This document shows, in pieces, positions 11,198 to 19,917 of a stretch of 20,214 nucleotides of DNA. The number at the start of each line of letters is the position of its first letter. Positions within the stretch are counted from its first letter, which is position 1. The stretch comes from Proteromonas lacertae (lineage: Eukaryota > Sar > Bigyra > Opalinata > Proteromonadidae). The stretch covers positions 1 to 20,214 of the forward strand of contig NGBS01001271.1 of NCBI GenBank assembly GCA_002245135.1, read 5' to 3'. The notes below the pieces were generated by a model. That model did not search any database. It was not told the DNA's origin and worked only from the letters and a program-made list of their open reading frames with translations. Made by a program: the position numbers and the translations under genes.

Positions 11198-11344
11198 ATA
11201 ATCAAACATTATACACATTATCACTTATATTTTTACCGAATAACATTTCCTATCCAAAATAAAAACATATGTTTACTTTATATAACATTTTTAATAGAAC
11301 ATTATAACTCATTTAACCACACATCTATTTGTATTATATTTGAT
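11198..11344. other. Intergenic spacer before the duplicated block
   Basis: This 147-bp A/T-rich stretch lies between the second pseudokinase-LRR gene and the CXC-exon copy. It shows no similarity to the sequence left of the original block, so the promoter and exons 1-3 of the CXC gene were not carried along. Confidence 0.5.
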
Positions 11345-11717
11345 AACTATTAAAAGATCTCCTTGTCCTTCTACATTTACAGACTCTTCAACAATTCCTA
11401 ATACACCAGATTATAATAGTGGATTAATCAATGCGAACATGCATACAATGAATCTGAATGAAAAAGTGAATGAAGATACTTCCACAACAAGCAACATAAT
11501 AGAATCAAGTATAACTCCAATAAATAATCGTCATCATTCCAATGTTAATAAAATGAGTGAATCAACTCCTAACGATAATAGTGTTAATTCAACAAATACA
11601 TCAACAACATCAACAACAACTCCCTCTTCAGTTAATTCCTCAATGAATGAAAGTGTTTGTGTTTTAAATAATAGTATGAATACTTCAGGATTAATGAATG
11701 ATTTACCAATGAAATGT
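11345..11717 (+). pseudogene. Duplicated CXC-gene exon fragment, copy B
   Basis: This copy of 8072-8444 differs at two of 373 positions. One change is synonymous (ATC to ATA, Ile); the other changes Glu to Lys at the edge. The frame remains open to a stop shortly after 11717. The copy has no ATG at its head, lacks exons 1-3, and loses the CXC domain one residue after its first cysteine. A GTAAGT lies just beyond its end, unlike the GTAT donors used elsewhere. It is most simply a recent partial duplication without function of its own. A truncated decoy protein starting from an internal ATG cannot be excluded. Confidence 0.85.
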
Positions 11718-12444
11718 TACAATAAAGGTAAGTTTTTGTAATTTATTTAATTCAAAAAAATATTATCGTTACACTTCAAGATACATTTTTGTGAAACAAA
11801 ATGAGCAAGTTAATCAGCATGCTTCAAATTTTATTGTTGTTTATTATAAAGACTGATTAGTGAAAAATAATATTTACACACAATTATTAGGTGATTAACA
11901 ACGCTAAAGTAAATAATGACTTTATATCTCTCAAATTACTTTATTATAATTAGTAGTGCAATTTGTAATGCATAAATCTATTGAATAAAAATGTTGATGT
12001 TCATTTGCTTTATTGTATATCTCTTTTACGATAAAGGTGAGAAATCTATATAGTTTACGTAAATACTCCATTTACCGTAATAAATATGAATTAGCGTAAC
12101 AAAATATAATCTTCAACTAAAATCTGTCTTTCTTTTTATGGATTTCACTTGTGAGTAAATAACCGATTTTATCAGTTAATTATATATGTAAAAAATGAGT
12201 ATTAAATTTCAGCGCGATTTTGAAGAAAGCGGCAAAATGTAATAATAGAAATTCAAGTTTTACATCGTCCAATCATCTGCATCATTCAATTCTATTATAA
12301 TTTGTTACAGTTCTCGATATAATACATTCATATAATAATTATTATCTCATATTAAGTATCTAAGACTTTTGTTATTGAATTTTAATAGTAATTTATTTTA
12401 TATATATTCTTACATATATACTTCAAGGACACAAAACATTAATC
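11718..12444. other. Longest gene-free stretch
   Basis: About 0.7 kb holds no convincing ORF, RNA gene or mobile element. It is A/T-rich, with one conspicuous G/C-richer patch at 12207-12239 described separately. The last 80 bp (TATATATATTCTTACATATA-like) probably contain the promoter of the gene at 12445. Confidence 0.6.
12207..12239. promoter_or_regulatory. E2F- and CHR-like cluster
   Basis: In an A/T-rich spacer, a short patch contains TTTGAA (12219-12224), the core CHR element bound by LIN54-type CXC domains. GCGGCAAA lies at 12229-12236, whose complement TTTGCCGC fits the E2F consensus TTTSSCGC. A GCGCG core lies at 12212-12216. The patch sits about 210 bp before the ATG of the twin-cassette gene. 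In animals and plants such elements mark cell-cycle promoters. The site calls rest on consensus matching only. Confidence 0.4.
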
Positions 12445-13392
12445 ATGTCAATTATGGGAATTAGTAATATAAATCAAGAATATAAGATAAATGATTCAAC
12501 TGATTTAGAAGACCTTCAGCTACCTCCACTTGATGGCAGCACAAGTTTTGATGATTATGTTAATTGTGTATATAGTGATGATTTATGTAGTTCACAAAGC
12601 AGTCTAAAAAATAACGATTTCAGTTATACCAAGGAGTTAAGTAGCGACGCTGAAAACGTTGAACATATAGAAATTAATGATATGAACGATGATGAAAGAT
12701 GTGATAAGATATCGATATGTAAAAGTGAAGATAATTTCAGTTTAACAACAAAGAAATGCTGCTTTTGTTATAGAAAATCTATTTTGCGAAATATGTTTAT
12801 TTTTGAGAACAACAAACACTATAAAAAGAACAATGTCATATGTTTAAAATGTTCATCAAATTTGTCAATAAGCAGACTGTTAAAAGATTGGGAAAAAGAA
12901 CCAAATACTGCAAAAACCATAATATGTAAAAGATGTAATAAAGAGAAATCATATTATAGATTTAAAGGAAACAACAAATACTGTGATTATTGCCTTTTAA
13001 AAAAGAAGTGGTCAAGATTAAGAACAAAAAATGAATGTGAAAACATAAATGATGATAGTGTATGTCAAGATACGAAGTATGCGATATCAAAGGTTAAGCA
13101 AAATGTAATTTGTTGTTTCTGTAAAGAAAGCGTTATTATAAGTCAATGCTTTAAATTTTATGAGAATACTAATGATAATTATTCTGATAAGATGATATGC
13201 TTATATTGCTCTCTAAATATAAAAGATTGGAGATGTTTAAGAGATTGGGAGGATTCTATATATATAATAGACGGAAGACTATGTAGTAGATGTAAAAAAA
13301 TAAAATCTTTAGATAGATTTAAAAAAGAGAACAGTGGATGTGAATATTGTTCATTGAAAAGAAAAAGAATCTATTTGCTGAATAAACACTAA
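12445..13392 (+). CDS. Twin eight-cysteine zinc-binding-like protein, 315 aa
   Basis: A single uninterrupted exon. The acidic, Ser/Asp-rich N-terminus (residues 1-100) is followed by two copies of a cassette made of four CxxC pairs. Copy one has its pairs at residues 105/108, 133/136, 161/164 and 180/183; copy two at 223/226, 252/255, 280/283 and 299/302. The spacings are 28, 28, 19 and 29, 28, 19. Shared landmarks are CCFC, CLxC, a DWE motif in the middle, CxRCxKxK, RFK and CxYCxLKxK, ending in a basic stretch. Each cassette could bind two zinc ions. The layout recalls Stc1-like and related CxxC...F...CxxC modules, but the match is only by pattern. An acidic N-terminus with basic zinc modules suggests a nuclear nucleic-acid-binding protein, by inference. 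Confidence 0.85.
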   Translation: MSIMGISNINQEYKINDSTDLEDLQLPPLDGSTSFDDYVNCVYSDDLCSSQSSLKNNDFSYTKELSSDAENVEHIEINDMNDDERCDKISICKSEDNFSLTTKKCCFCYRKSILRNMFIFENNKHYKKNNVICLKCSSNLSISRLLKDWEKEPNTAKTIICKRCNKEKSYYRFKGNNKYCDYCLLKKKWSRLRTKNECENINDDSVCQDTKYAISKVKQNVICCFCKESVIISQCFKFYENTNDNYSDKMICLYCSLNIKDWRCLRDWEDSIYIIDGRLCSRCKKIKSLDRFKKENSGCEYCSLKRKRIYLLNKH

Positions 13393-13447
13393 TAATGTTA
13401 TGCGTTGTGTTTAAAGTATTTGTTTATATCATTATTTCTACATAATT

Positions 13448-14264
13448 CTATATCATTAATGGAGATGGAATATTTACAAATATAACACATCCTTCTCCTT
13501 CATTCTGTTTTATTGAGATTAGTCTTTTATCCATATCATATATTAATTCATATATATCACCATCCTTATAAATATAATTTGGATTTGTTACTTGATTTAT
13601 TATAACTAACATCATTTATACTATCATCACAAAAATTACTTGAATGAAATACTGTAACAGTTTTTATAACACCAAATCCTGGTTTACTACTTACATTAAA
13701 TAATGCTCTATATTTAAAATGATAAATACCACTTTCCGGTTTGACATTTAAATAACAATGACCATAACCACTTTTACAGTATTCTTTAAACAGATAATCA
13801 AACATAGGTAAAGAATAATTAGATTTTACTGTTATTTCTCCAGTTCTTTTGTTAAATACTAAACCATCTGGAGTGTTAGGATTTATTGAAAATTCACAAT
13901 TATCACCATCGTTTTCACATTCTATTGATTTGTAAATAAATATCATTTACTATTTATCATCAATTCTTTCATCATTTCTGTTTTAAATAACTCCAAATTG
14001 TAGAACAAACACAATATCAACATATTTATAACATTCGCTTCGTTTATATCTATTCTTCCTCCTCCATAATACTTAATTAACATACATAAACTATCTTTAT
14101 TCACTCTATTCGCAATTTTGAGCGCTTTTTTCACTTTGTGGATCTTTTATCAATTTACTGAATATTTTATTACAATATCGCATCATTGATTTTATTACAT
14201 TAATTTTATCACCATTACTCAACTCTAAATCATCAAATCCAGCATTTATCATATCAAAAATCAT
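13448..14264 (-). pseudogene. Truncated copy of the BTB-BACK-SPRY gene
   Basis: Minus-strand remains are collinear with the gene at 14457-16564. They start with the same MIFDM(I/V)NAGF ATG at 14264, run through BTB sequence (KYYGGGRIDINE), jump to KTEMMKELM, then to the Ig-like piece (TPDGLVFNKRTGEITV) and to the SPRY end (GDIYELIYDMDKR). An 81-bp, 27-codon deletion after LFYN joins at a shared TTGT. A much larger deletion removes the BACK region and about 250 further residues. Frame changes lie near 14130 and 13572, and the copy ends early after NIPSPL. The upstream sequence (14265 to about 14395) is also shared with the intact gene, so the promoter was duplicated too. Confidence 0.88.
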
Positions 14265-14395
14265 ACTATTATATGTAAATATACAAAATATACCTATTAT
14301 CACTTATATATTTAATAAATATCATCTATTTAAGAAGTTATCAAAGAAAAATAAGATGAAATGTTTGATTCTGATTTGTAATTCTAAAATGAATT
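14265..14395. repeat. Duplicated 5' flank, copy A
   Basis: This stretch upstream of the pseudogene matches 16565-16697 upstream of the intact paralogue. It includes a shared ATCTATTTAAGAAGTTATCA core followed by AAGAAAAATAAGATGAAATG, with scattered substitutions between the copies. It marks the extent of the tandem duplication and holds the probable promoter. Confidence 0.8.
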
Positions 14396-14456
14396 TTTTA
14401 AAATAAATCATCACACAAGATAATTAGAATATTATAATAATAATATAATACATCGA

Positions 14457-16564
14457 TTAACTGTATATCTCTATTGTATTTTCATTAAGATGAAAAGATT
14501 GTTGAGAACTGTTTAGAAAAGCAAACGGATATAATGGAGATGGAATATTTTCAAATATAACACATTCTTCTCCATCATTTTGTTTGATGGATACTATTCT
14601 TTTATCCATATCATATATCAATTCATAAATATCTCCATTATTATAAGAATATTCCGGATCATCTACTTGATTTTCACCAAACAATGTAGTAGTGTCATCT
14701 ATGTAAATTGCAAAAGAGTTATCATCTTCACAGATATTATTTCCATTGTAATTATTAATAGTTGAAACACCAAAACCTGGTGCGCTGTATTGGTTAAAAG
14801 TTGTTTTGTATTTTATATGATAAATACCACTTTCCATTTTCACATTTAAATAACAATGACTAAAACTATCTCCAACTTTTTCTGAATTAATACTTTCGTT
14901 AAAATCTATTCCATTACTACAACATATTGTTTTACCATTGTCGTTTATTATCATTCCTGCGCTACAAAAATCTTCTACAAACAGATGATTGACTAATGAT
15001 AATTTGAAAGATTTCTCAATGTAATATTGTTTACATATTACTTCATATTCAAATACTGGTGCTTTAAAATATCGAGTTATTATTATTTCTCCAGTTCTTT
15101 TGTTAAATACTAAACCATCAGGAGGATTAGGATAAATTGAAAATTCACATTCATCTCCATCATGTTGGCATTCTATTGATTTATCTTCTTTTAAATCAAT
15201 ATAAATCTCATTCGATGGATACTTAAAGTAGGTAAGTGGATTTAATAATGTTTTAATAATTATTTCATCCTTTATTATATCTTTCATTTCTTTTCTTACA
15301 TTTTCATATTTCAGAATTCTTATTTGCTTAATGTAAGATGATATTGCACTAACAGTATGAGATGATAATGAGTTATCTGCGAGTATTTCAAATAATATTC
15401 TATATCCATGAACCGTGCATATTACATTCAATATTTCTTCATTTAAGAAATAGGAAAGTGATTTTAATGTTAATTTCTTTTCTATTTCGCTTGTTTCAAC
15501 ATTTTCATATTCATTAATTATCTGATTCACAATTCTTGTATTTGTTTTATCATCAACTATTTAAAATAAACTATATATATACTTTTGATTTGTTTTTCAT
15601 GTTTATCTAAGGTTATTATCATCACTTTTACTATTCTCAAATTTGATGAGTTTAATACATTATTCACATCTTCTTCTGTTATATCTTCTTCTTCGATTTC
15701 ATTATAGCAATATTCATCATCCAATAATAGAGTAGGATTAAAACAATACTTATTTAAATATTTTAATAGTTTAGGATTAGATACTTCTGGAATTGGATAA
15801 TATTCATGATTGATTGGATTTGATGATGATGTAACTATATCCATTAAATTATCAAACAATTTTAATTCTTTAAATGGAACAGTTTTGATTGTAAATTCAC
15901 TCCAATTCACATATTTGAGTAATTCTTCAAATCTCTGTTTATTGTCATTTTCATCTATTTAACAGTAGAAAATATCAAATATTATACTCTCTATTTCATT
16001 CTTGAAGATTTTATAATACCCCATTAATCCATTCAATATTTGATTTTCATTATTCATTTTCACATTTTCTATTGATAAAATCTCTTTTATTCCATCTACA
16101 CAAATTGTATTTATCTCTTCTTTTGACAATAAATAAATACAATTGTATTTTATAAACTCTTTACTTTTCATCATCAATTCTTTCATCATTTCTGTTTTAA
16201 ATAACTCCAAATTGTTCAATAAACACTTTACTATCTTTATATTCACATGATTTAAACAGTATTTACTCAATTTTGATATTAGTTCTTTCTCGTTGTAGAA
16301 CAAACACAATATCAACATATTTATAACATTCTCTTCGTTTATATCTATTCTTCCTCCTCCATAATACTTAATTAACATACATAAACTGTCCTTGTTAACT
16401 TCGTTTGCAATTTTGAGTGTTTTTTCACACTGAGAGTCCATTAGCAATTTCTGGAATGTTTCATTACAATAACACATCATTGATTTTATTACATTAATTT
16501 TATCACCATTACTCAACTCCAACTCTAAATCACCAAATCCAGCATTTACCATATCAAAAATCAT
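14457..16564 (-). CDS. BTB-BACK-like protein with Ig-like and SPRY domains, 682 aa
   Basis: Exons 15988-16564, 15583-15954 and 14457-15556 are joined by introns of 33 and 26 nt (both phase 1) and sum to 683 codons without a break. Residues about 1-95 look like a BTB fold (DLELELSNGDKINVIKSMM). A BACK-like helical part follows (LNNLELFKTEMMKELMMKSK), then an acidic middle region. Residues about 440-495 carry a cadherin/He_PIG-like motif (NPPDGLVFNKRTGEI). The C-terminal 150 residues resemble SPRY/B30.2 (SHCYLNVKMESGIYHIKY; GDIYELIYDMDKRIVSIKQN; FENIPSPLYPFAFL). BTB proteins often bridge substrates to Cullin-3, with SPRY or similar domains as the binding face. That role is inferred, since the order is unusual. 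The tandem partner at 13448-14264 is a decayed copy. Confidence 0.82.
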
Positions 16565-16697
16565 ACTATTATATGTAAATATATAAAATATACCCGCTAT
16601 TGCTTATATTTTTGATGAACATCATCTATTTAAGAAGTTATCAAAGAAAAATAAGATGAAATGATTGATTCTGATTTGTGTATGTAAAATGAATATT
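16565..16697. repeat. Duplicated 5' flank, copy B
   Basis: This is the upstream region of the intact BTB-SPRY gene, similar to 14265-14395. Conservation of about 130 bp of non-coding sequence reflects either a young duplication or retained promoter function. Confidence 0.8.
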
Positions 16698-16762
16698 TTG
16701 AATTATCATCACAACAACACAATCAAAACAGAAGGCAAGTTTTAAAAAATTATAAATACAAA

Positions 16763-17555
16763 CTAAATATATAATTTACTCAATAAGGCACTTCCAATAG
16801 AGTATTTTAACTCACTAATTCCAAACTCTTTATGACAACTAATCATATTAAACCATTGTGCTGTTGATAAATGACTTTGTATTGATTTTGTCACACTTTC
16901 TATCAATTCCTTATATTTAGAAAGAGGTATTAAATCTAATTTCGTAATTACTATCTGGTTCATAATACCAGCTTTATCTAACAACTGTAATATCATTTCA
17001 TCTTGTTCATCAATTCCTCTCTTTGCTTCAATTAATAGAAATACTTTGTTAAACATTTCTTTTGAATGAGATAAATAACTTCCTATTAAAGATTGATATT
17101 TGTTACGCTGTTTATGTGATTGTTTTGCATAACCATAACCTGGTAAATCTACAATATATGCCTTATTGTTGTATAGAGAATAATAATTGATGGATTGCGT
17201 TTTTCCTGGAAGTTTAGATGTTTTTGCTATTGTTGATTTTGTAATTGTGTTTATTAAAGTAGATTTTCCAACATTTGATTTGCCAATAAATGCAACTTCA
17301 CCTAGTCCTTCAACATTTACTTCATTAAGTTCATTACTATTAAAAATTGTATCTATTAATTATGCTGATACAATTATTATTCATACAAGTAATAACTGGT
17401 CTTTGAGAGAAGAGTTTATCAGTTGTATTTTTTATAAGAGGTGTAAATTCTTCCATACTTCCATCATCTAATGCTGATACTACAGATTTCCCTGTAGGAT
17501 TATACGAAAAACATCTTCTAACTATCAGAAATGGCTTAAATCTAAGAATCGACAT
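16763..17555 (-). CDS. engB: EngB/YihA-type GTPase, probably mitochondrial (GTPBP8-like)
   Basis: Exons 17387-17555 and 16763-17352 are separated by a 34-nt phase-1 intron and give 252 residues with no break. The G motifs are in canonical order: G1 GKSNVGKS (residues 80-87), the G2 threonine in LPGKTQSINYY, G3 DLPGYGYA, G4 TKLDLIPLSKY and a G5-like SCHKEFGI. This is the signature of the EngB/YsxC/YihA family, which helps assemble the large ribosomal subunit in bacteria and, as GTPBP8, in mitochondria. The first 25 residues (MSILRFKPFLIVRRCFSYN) are basic, hydroxylated and free of acids, as expected of a mitochondrial presequence. It is divergent from eS17 at 43 bp. Confidence 0.93.
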
Positions 17556-17598
17556 TAATCATCTCAAGCTTTTCATCAAACTAGATTGTTGATTTAAA
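17556..17598. promoter_or_regulatory. 43-bp divergent promoter between engB and eS17
   Basis: The two start codons lie only 43 bp apart on opposite strands. Either the transcripts have almost no 5' UTR or promoter elements lie within the coding regions or first introns. No clear TATA element is present. Confidence 0.5.
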
Positions 17599-18083
17599 AT
17601 GGTATTTTTGAATTTATTACGATATAGGGTCGAATCAGAACTTCTGAGATAAAAAGAGGAGCAAGAATATTGGTTCAAAAACATTATAATAAACTGAATT
17701 TAGATTTTGTTAACAATAAACAAGTATATACTCACTTTATCATTATTTATAGGTTGTTAAACAATATACCCAAGTGACATCTAAAAAAGATATTAATCAA
17801 ATTGCTGGTTACGCAACAGTATAAATATTTCTAATTTTATCTGTATAGCACCTATTGAAAAGAATGCAGAATGAAGGTAACTCTGATATACTTGTTCAAA
17901 AAGAATATGAACTTCTTCAAAGAATGTATCTTTCATATATTTTTTCTAATTCTTAGTCGTGATTTTGGAGCCTGAGTTTAAAGATCTATTCAAACAAGGT
18001 GTAAAGATTGATCAAAAGACAAAGACTTGTTTAAAGATATGGGTTTTAGAAAAAGAATCATTTACATAAAAACTATTTATTAA
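17599..18083 (+). CDS. RPS17: 40S ribosomal protein eS17
   Basis: Exon 1 is the ATG alone (17599-17601), followed by a 26-nt intron (17602-17627). The other exons are 17628-17723, 17753-17818, 17849-17925 and 17957-18083. The predicted start MGRIRTSEIKRGARI, DFVNNKQV, KDINQIAGYATHLLKRMQ and the charged QKEYELLQR stretch match eS17 along its length; the protein would have about 122 residues. In the last exon the expected path (RDF, PEFKDLFKQGVKIDQ, then DLFKDMGFRKRI) needs one extra base near 17970 and one missing base near 18025, with the original frame restored. As eS17 is essential, either these are sequence errors, or a second intact copy exists. Without the shifts the product would end early, after RDFGA. 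Confidence 0.88.
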
Positions 18084-18150
18084 TTCGTGTTGTAAATAAA
18101 TAATTAAGAGTTGAATTTTTCCTTTTTTATTTATATTATTTTTGTTATAA

Positions 18151-18697
18151 TCATTTGTTGTTGTCTACATATAATTTGTTACTCGATTGAATACTTTTCC
18201 TACAACTAGGACAGTTCTATGTTAAAAAATATATTAATATTTATATATACTTTACCGGCCGCCGACTTTGCACATTTTTCACATGCACAATAACAGCCAC
18301 ATGGAATTAATACGTGTGAAATCTCATTTTTATTACATATTCTACATTTGAAGGTTATATCACGACGATTATTCTGCTGTTGCTCTGTTTTTTCTCTTAT
18401 TCTTCTCTGTAATTCATAAAATTTTGACTGTCTTCCATACTCACCTAAATCTAAATAATTAGTAAAACTATTTTCATTAATTTCTTCATCTGGATTTTCA
18501 CAATTATCAATCATTTCACCTAATGCATTTGTAACTGAAGCTAAATCTTTATATCCATTTCTTTTAGCAACTCTATAAGCTGCAGGATAGTATGATAATA
18601 AACGAGAATCATAATAAAATTTGTTTGTTTTTTTATCTTTATTATTATTATTAGTTTCATCGACTTCCCATAGTATTTGGTATATGAATTTTACCAT
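18151..18697 (-). CDS. C-terminal RING-type protein, 170 aa
   Basis: Exons 18251-18697 and 18151-18216 are joined by a 34-nt phase-0 intron. The N-terminal two thirds (YPAAYRVAKRNGYKDLASVT; GEYGRQSKFYELQRRI) match no domain that I recognise. The C-terminal RING reads CRICNKNEISHVLIPCGCYC, then CEKCAKSAAGK and, after the intron, NCPSCRKSI. It follows the plan of IAP-like RINGs, which act as ubiquitin E3 ligases. The usual PCGH histidine is a cysteine (PCGC), so metal ligation would be more cysteine-rich than normal. The small RING gene at 19918-20214 shares this variant and the intron site. The start ATG is 41 bp from the end of the kelch gene. Confidence 0.82.
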
Positions 18698-18738
18698 TAT
18701 ATTTATTACAATAAATATTCACTTCATGATTAAACATA

Positions 18739-19801
18739 TCAGTTTTCTAAATCTTGAATATCTGTCTTTTTACCAAACATATACAAATCATTATAAAATC
18801 TGATCCATTAAACCCACCAAATATAAACATAAACCTTTCCAATATGACAGGAAGAATGGCCTCTTCTACTTCCATGGTGATAATTCAAGTGAATTCAATT
18901 TAATATTGTAATCATTGCTATGACTTTTAACTTCTAAACGATTTACTGTTTCATAATTACTGTACATTCCTCCCAAATATAAAGAAAAGCTTTTCACCAA
19001 TACATTCAACAGTATGACCTGATTTCCATAATCATCATCATCATCATCATCATCATCTTGTCGCCATGTATTTTTCTTTGTATTATATATCCATGAATCA
19101 TTATATATACTTTTATAATCAAAACTGCATCCTCGATTAATCTGATATAATGATTGTCATAATAGTTGAAAGTATGAAATATTCTTGGAGATGGTGAAGC
19201 TTCTGTAATTCTAATTCGTGTACATCTATACATATTGTATTATTTTGTTTCTTGACACCTAATTTATAGAATTTTCTACTTAAAATTATTTTCATTTCTT
19301 CCTCCAAACATGTAAATTATTGGATTATCTTCATTTCTATCATCTACACACCAACTGTGATAACACAACTTTCCAATAATATCTTTACTCAAATTGATAG
19401 TTACTTTCTTAAGTTCATCAGTACTAGTGTCAAAACATACAAAATCACTCAGTATATGTGATGTTTTGTCTTTCTCAATATACCTTCCTCCATGAACTAA
19501 GATATATCTATAATAATAGGTATAACGATTAAATAATATATACCTTTTAATAAAACAGTGGTAACATGTCCTGATCTACTTGAAATTGATCCTTTAGTAA
19601 CTTCCCAAGTCTTTAAGGATAAATTATAACATACAATGTTATCGAAATATGTTCTGTAATTTGAACTATTAAAGAAATTGTGAAATGGATATACCCACCA
19701 ATTAAGTACAATTTATTGTCAATAGGTGTTAAAGTTGCTCCCCATCGTGTAGCTGGATACTCTGAGAAGTAACTTTCACACCTCTTCCATGCATAAGCCA
19801 T
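18739..19801 (-). pseudogene. Kelch-repeat protein gene with many frame changes
   Basis: The start is intact (MAYAWKRCESYFSEYPATRW, then LYLIGG), with introns 19666-19694 and 19508-19543. Kelch blade motifs follow in order but in shifting frames: YILVHGGRYIEKDK, IIYMFGGRNEN, SPSPRIFHTFNYYDNHYI, DYKSIYNDSWIYNTKKNTW, LGGMYSNYETVNRLEV and DLYMFGKKTDIQDLEN. At least seven frame discontinuities occur in about 330 codons, between 19508 and 18760. The trinucleotide run at 19029-19057 codes for poly-Asp in the kelch frame. The whole would form a beta-propeller with about five or six blades, used in protein binding. Either the gene has recently died or the sequence is locally poor. Confidence 0.75.
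19029..19057. repeat. ATC/GAT trinucleotide microsatellite
   Basis: About nine perfect trinucleotide units. In the frame that continues the kelch protein (WIYNTKKNTW then RQ) it encodes poly-Asp. The overlapping open frame that reads it as poly-Met is an artefact of the frame changes. Unit-number slippage would leave the frame unchanged. Confidence 0.85.
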
Positions 19802-19917
19802 GTAAATAACGAAAAGAAAAAATGTATCAAATCAGAATCAAGCCTTCGTTTCTTTTTTACATAAGAAATAACATAAAAGAAATTGAGTTTTTACATATAT
19901 TATTTAACCATTCTATT
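19802..19917. other. Intergenic spacer
   Basis: This 116-bp A/T-rich gap lies between the small RING gene and the kelch gene, both on the minus strand. No motif is recognised. Confidence 0.4.

Noticed and set aside
11340-11741. An independent 133-aa protein gene
   Set aside because: The apparent start is TTG, and the whole frame is a copied piece of CXC exon 4 without promoter, first exons or CXC domain.
14580-14765. Plus-strand 61-aa frame inside the BTB-SPRY gene
   Set aside because: It is antisense to the conserved SPRY coding sequence and is rich only in Ile/Phe, as expected of A/T-rich antisense.
19006-19233. A protein with a poly-methionine run
   Set aside because: The trinucleotide repeat encodes poly-Asp in the frame that continues the kelch motifs; the poly-Met frame is a shadow.
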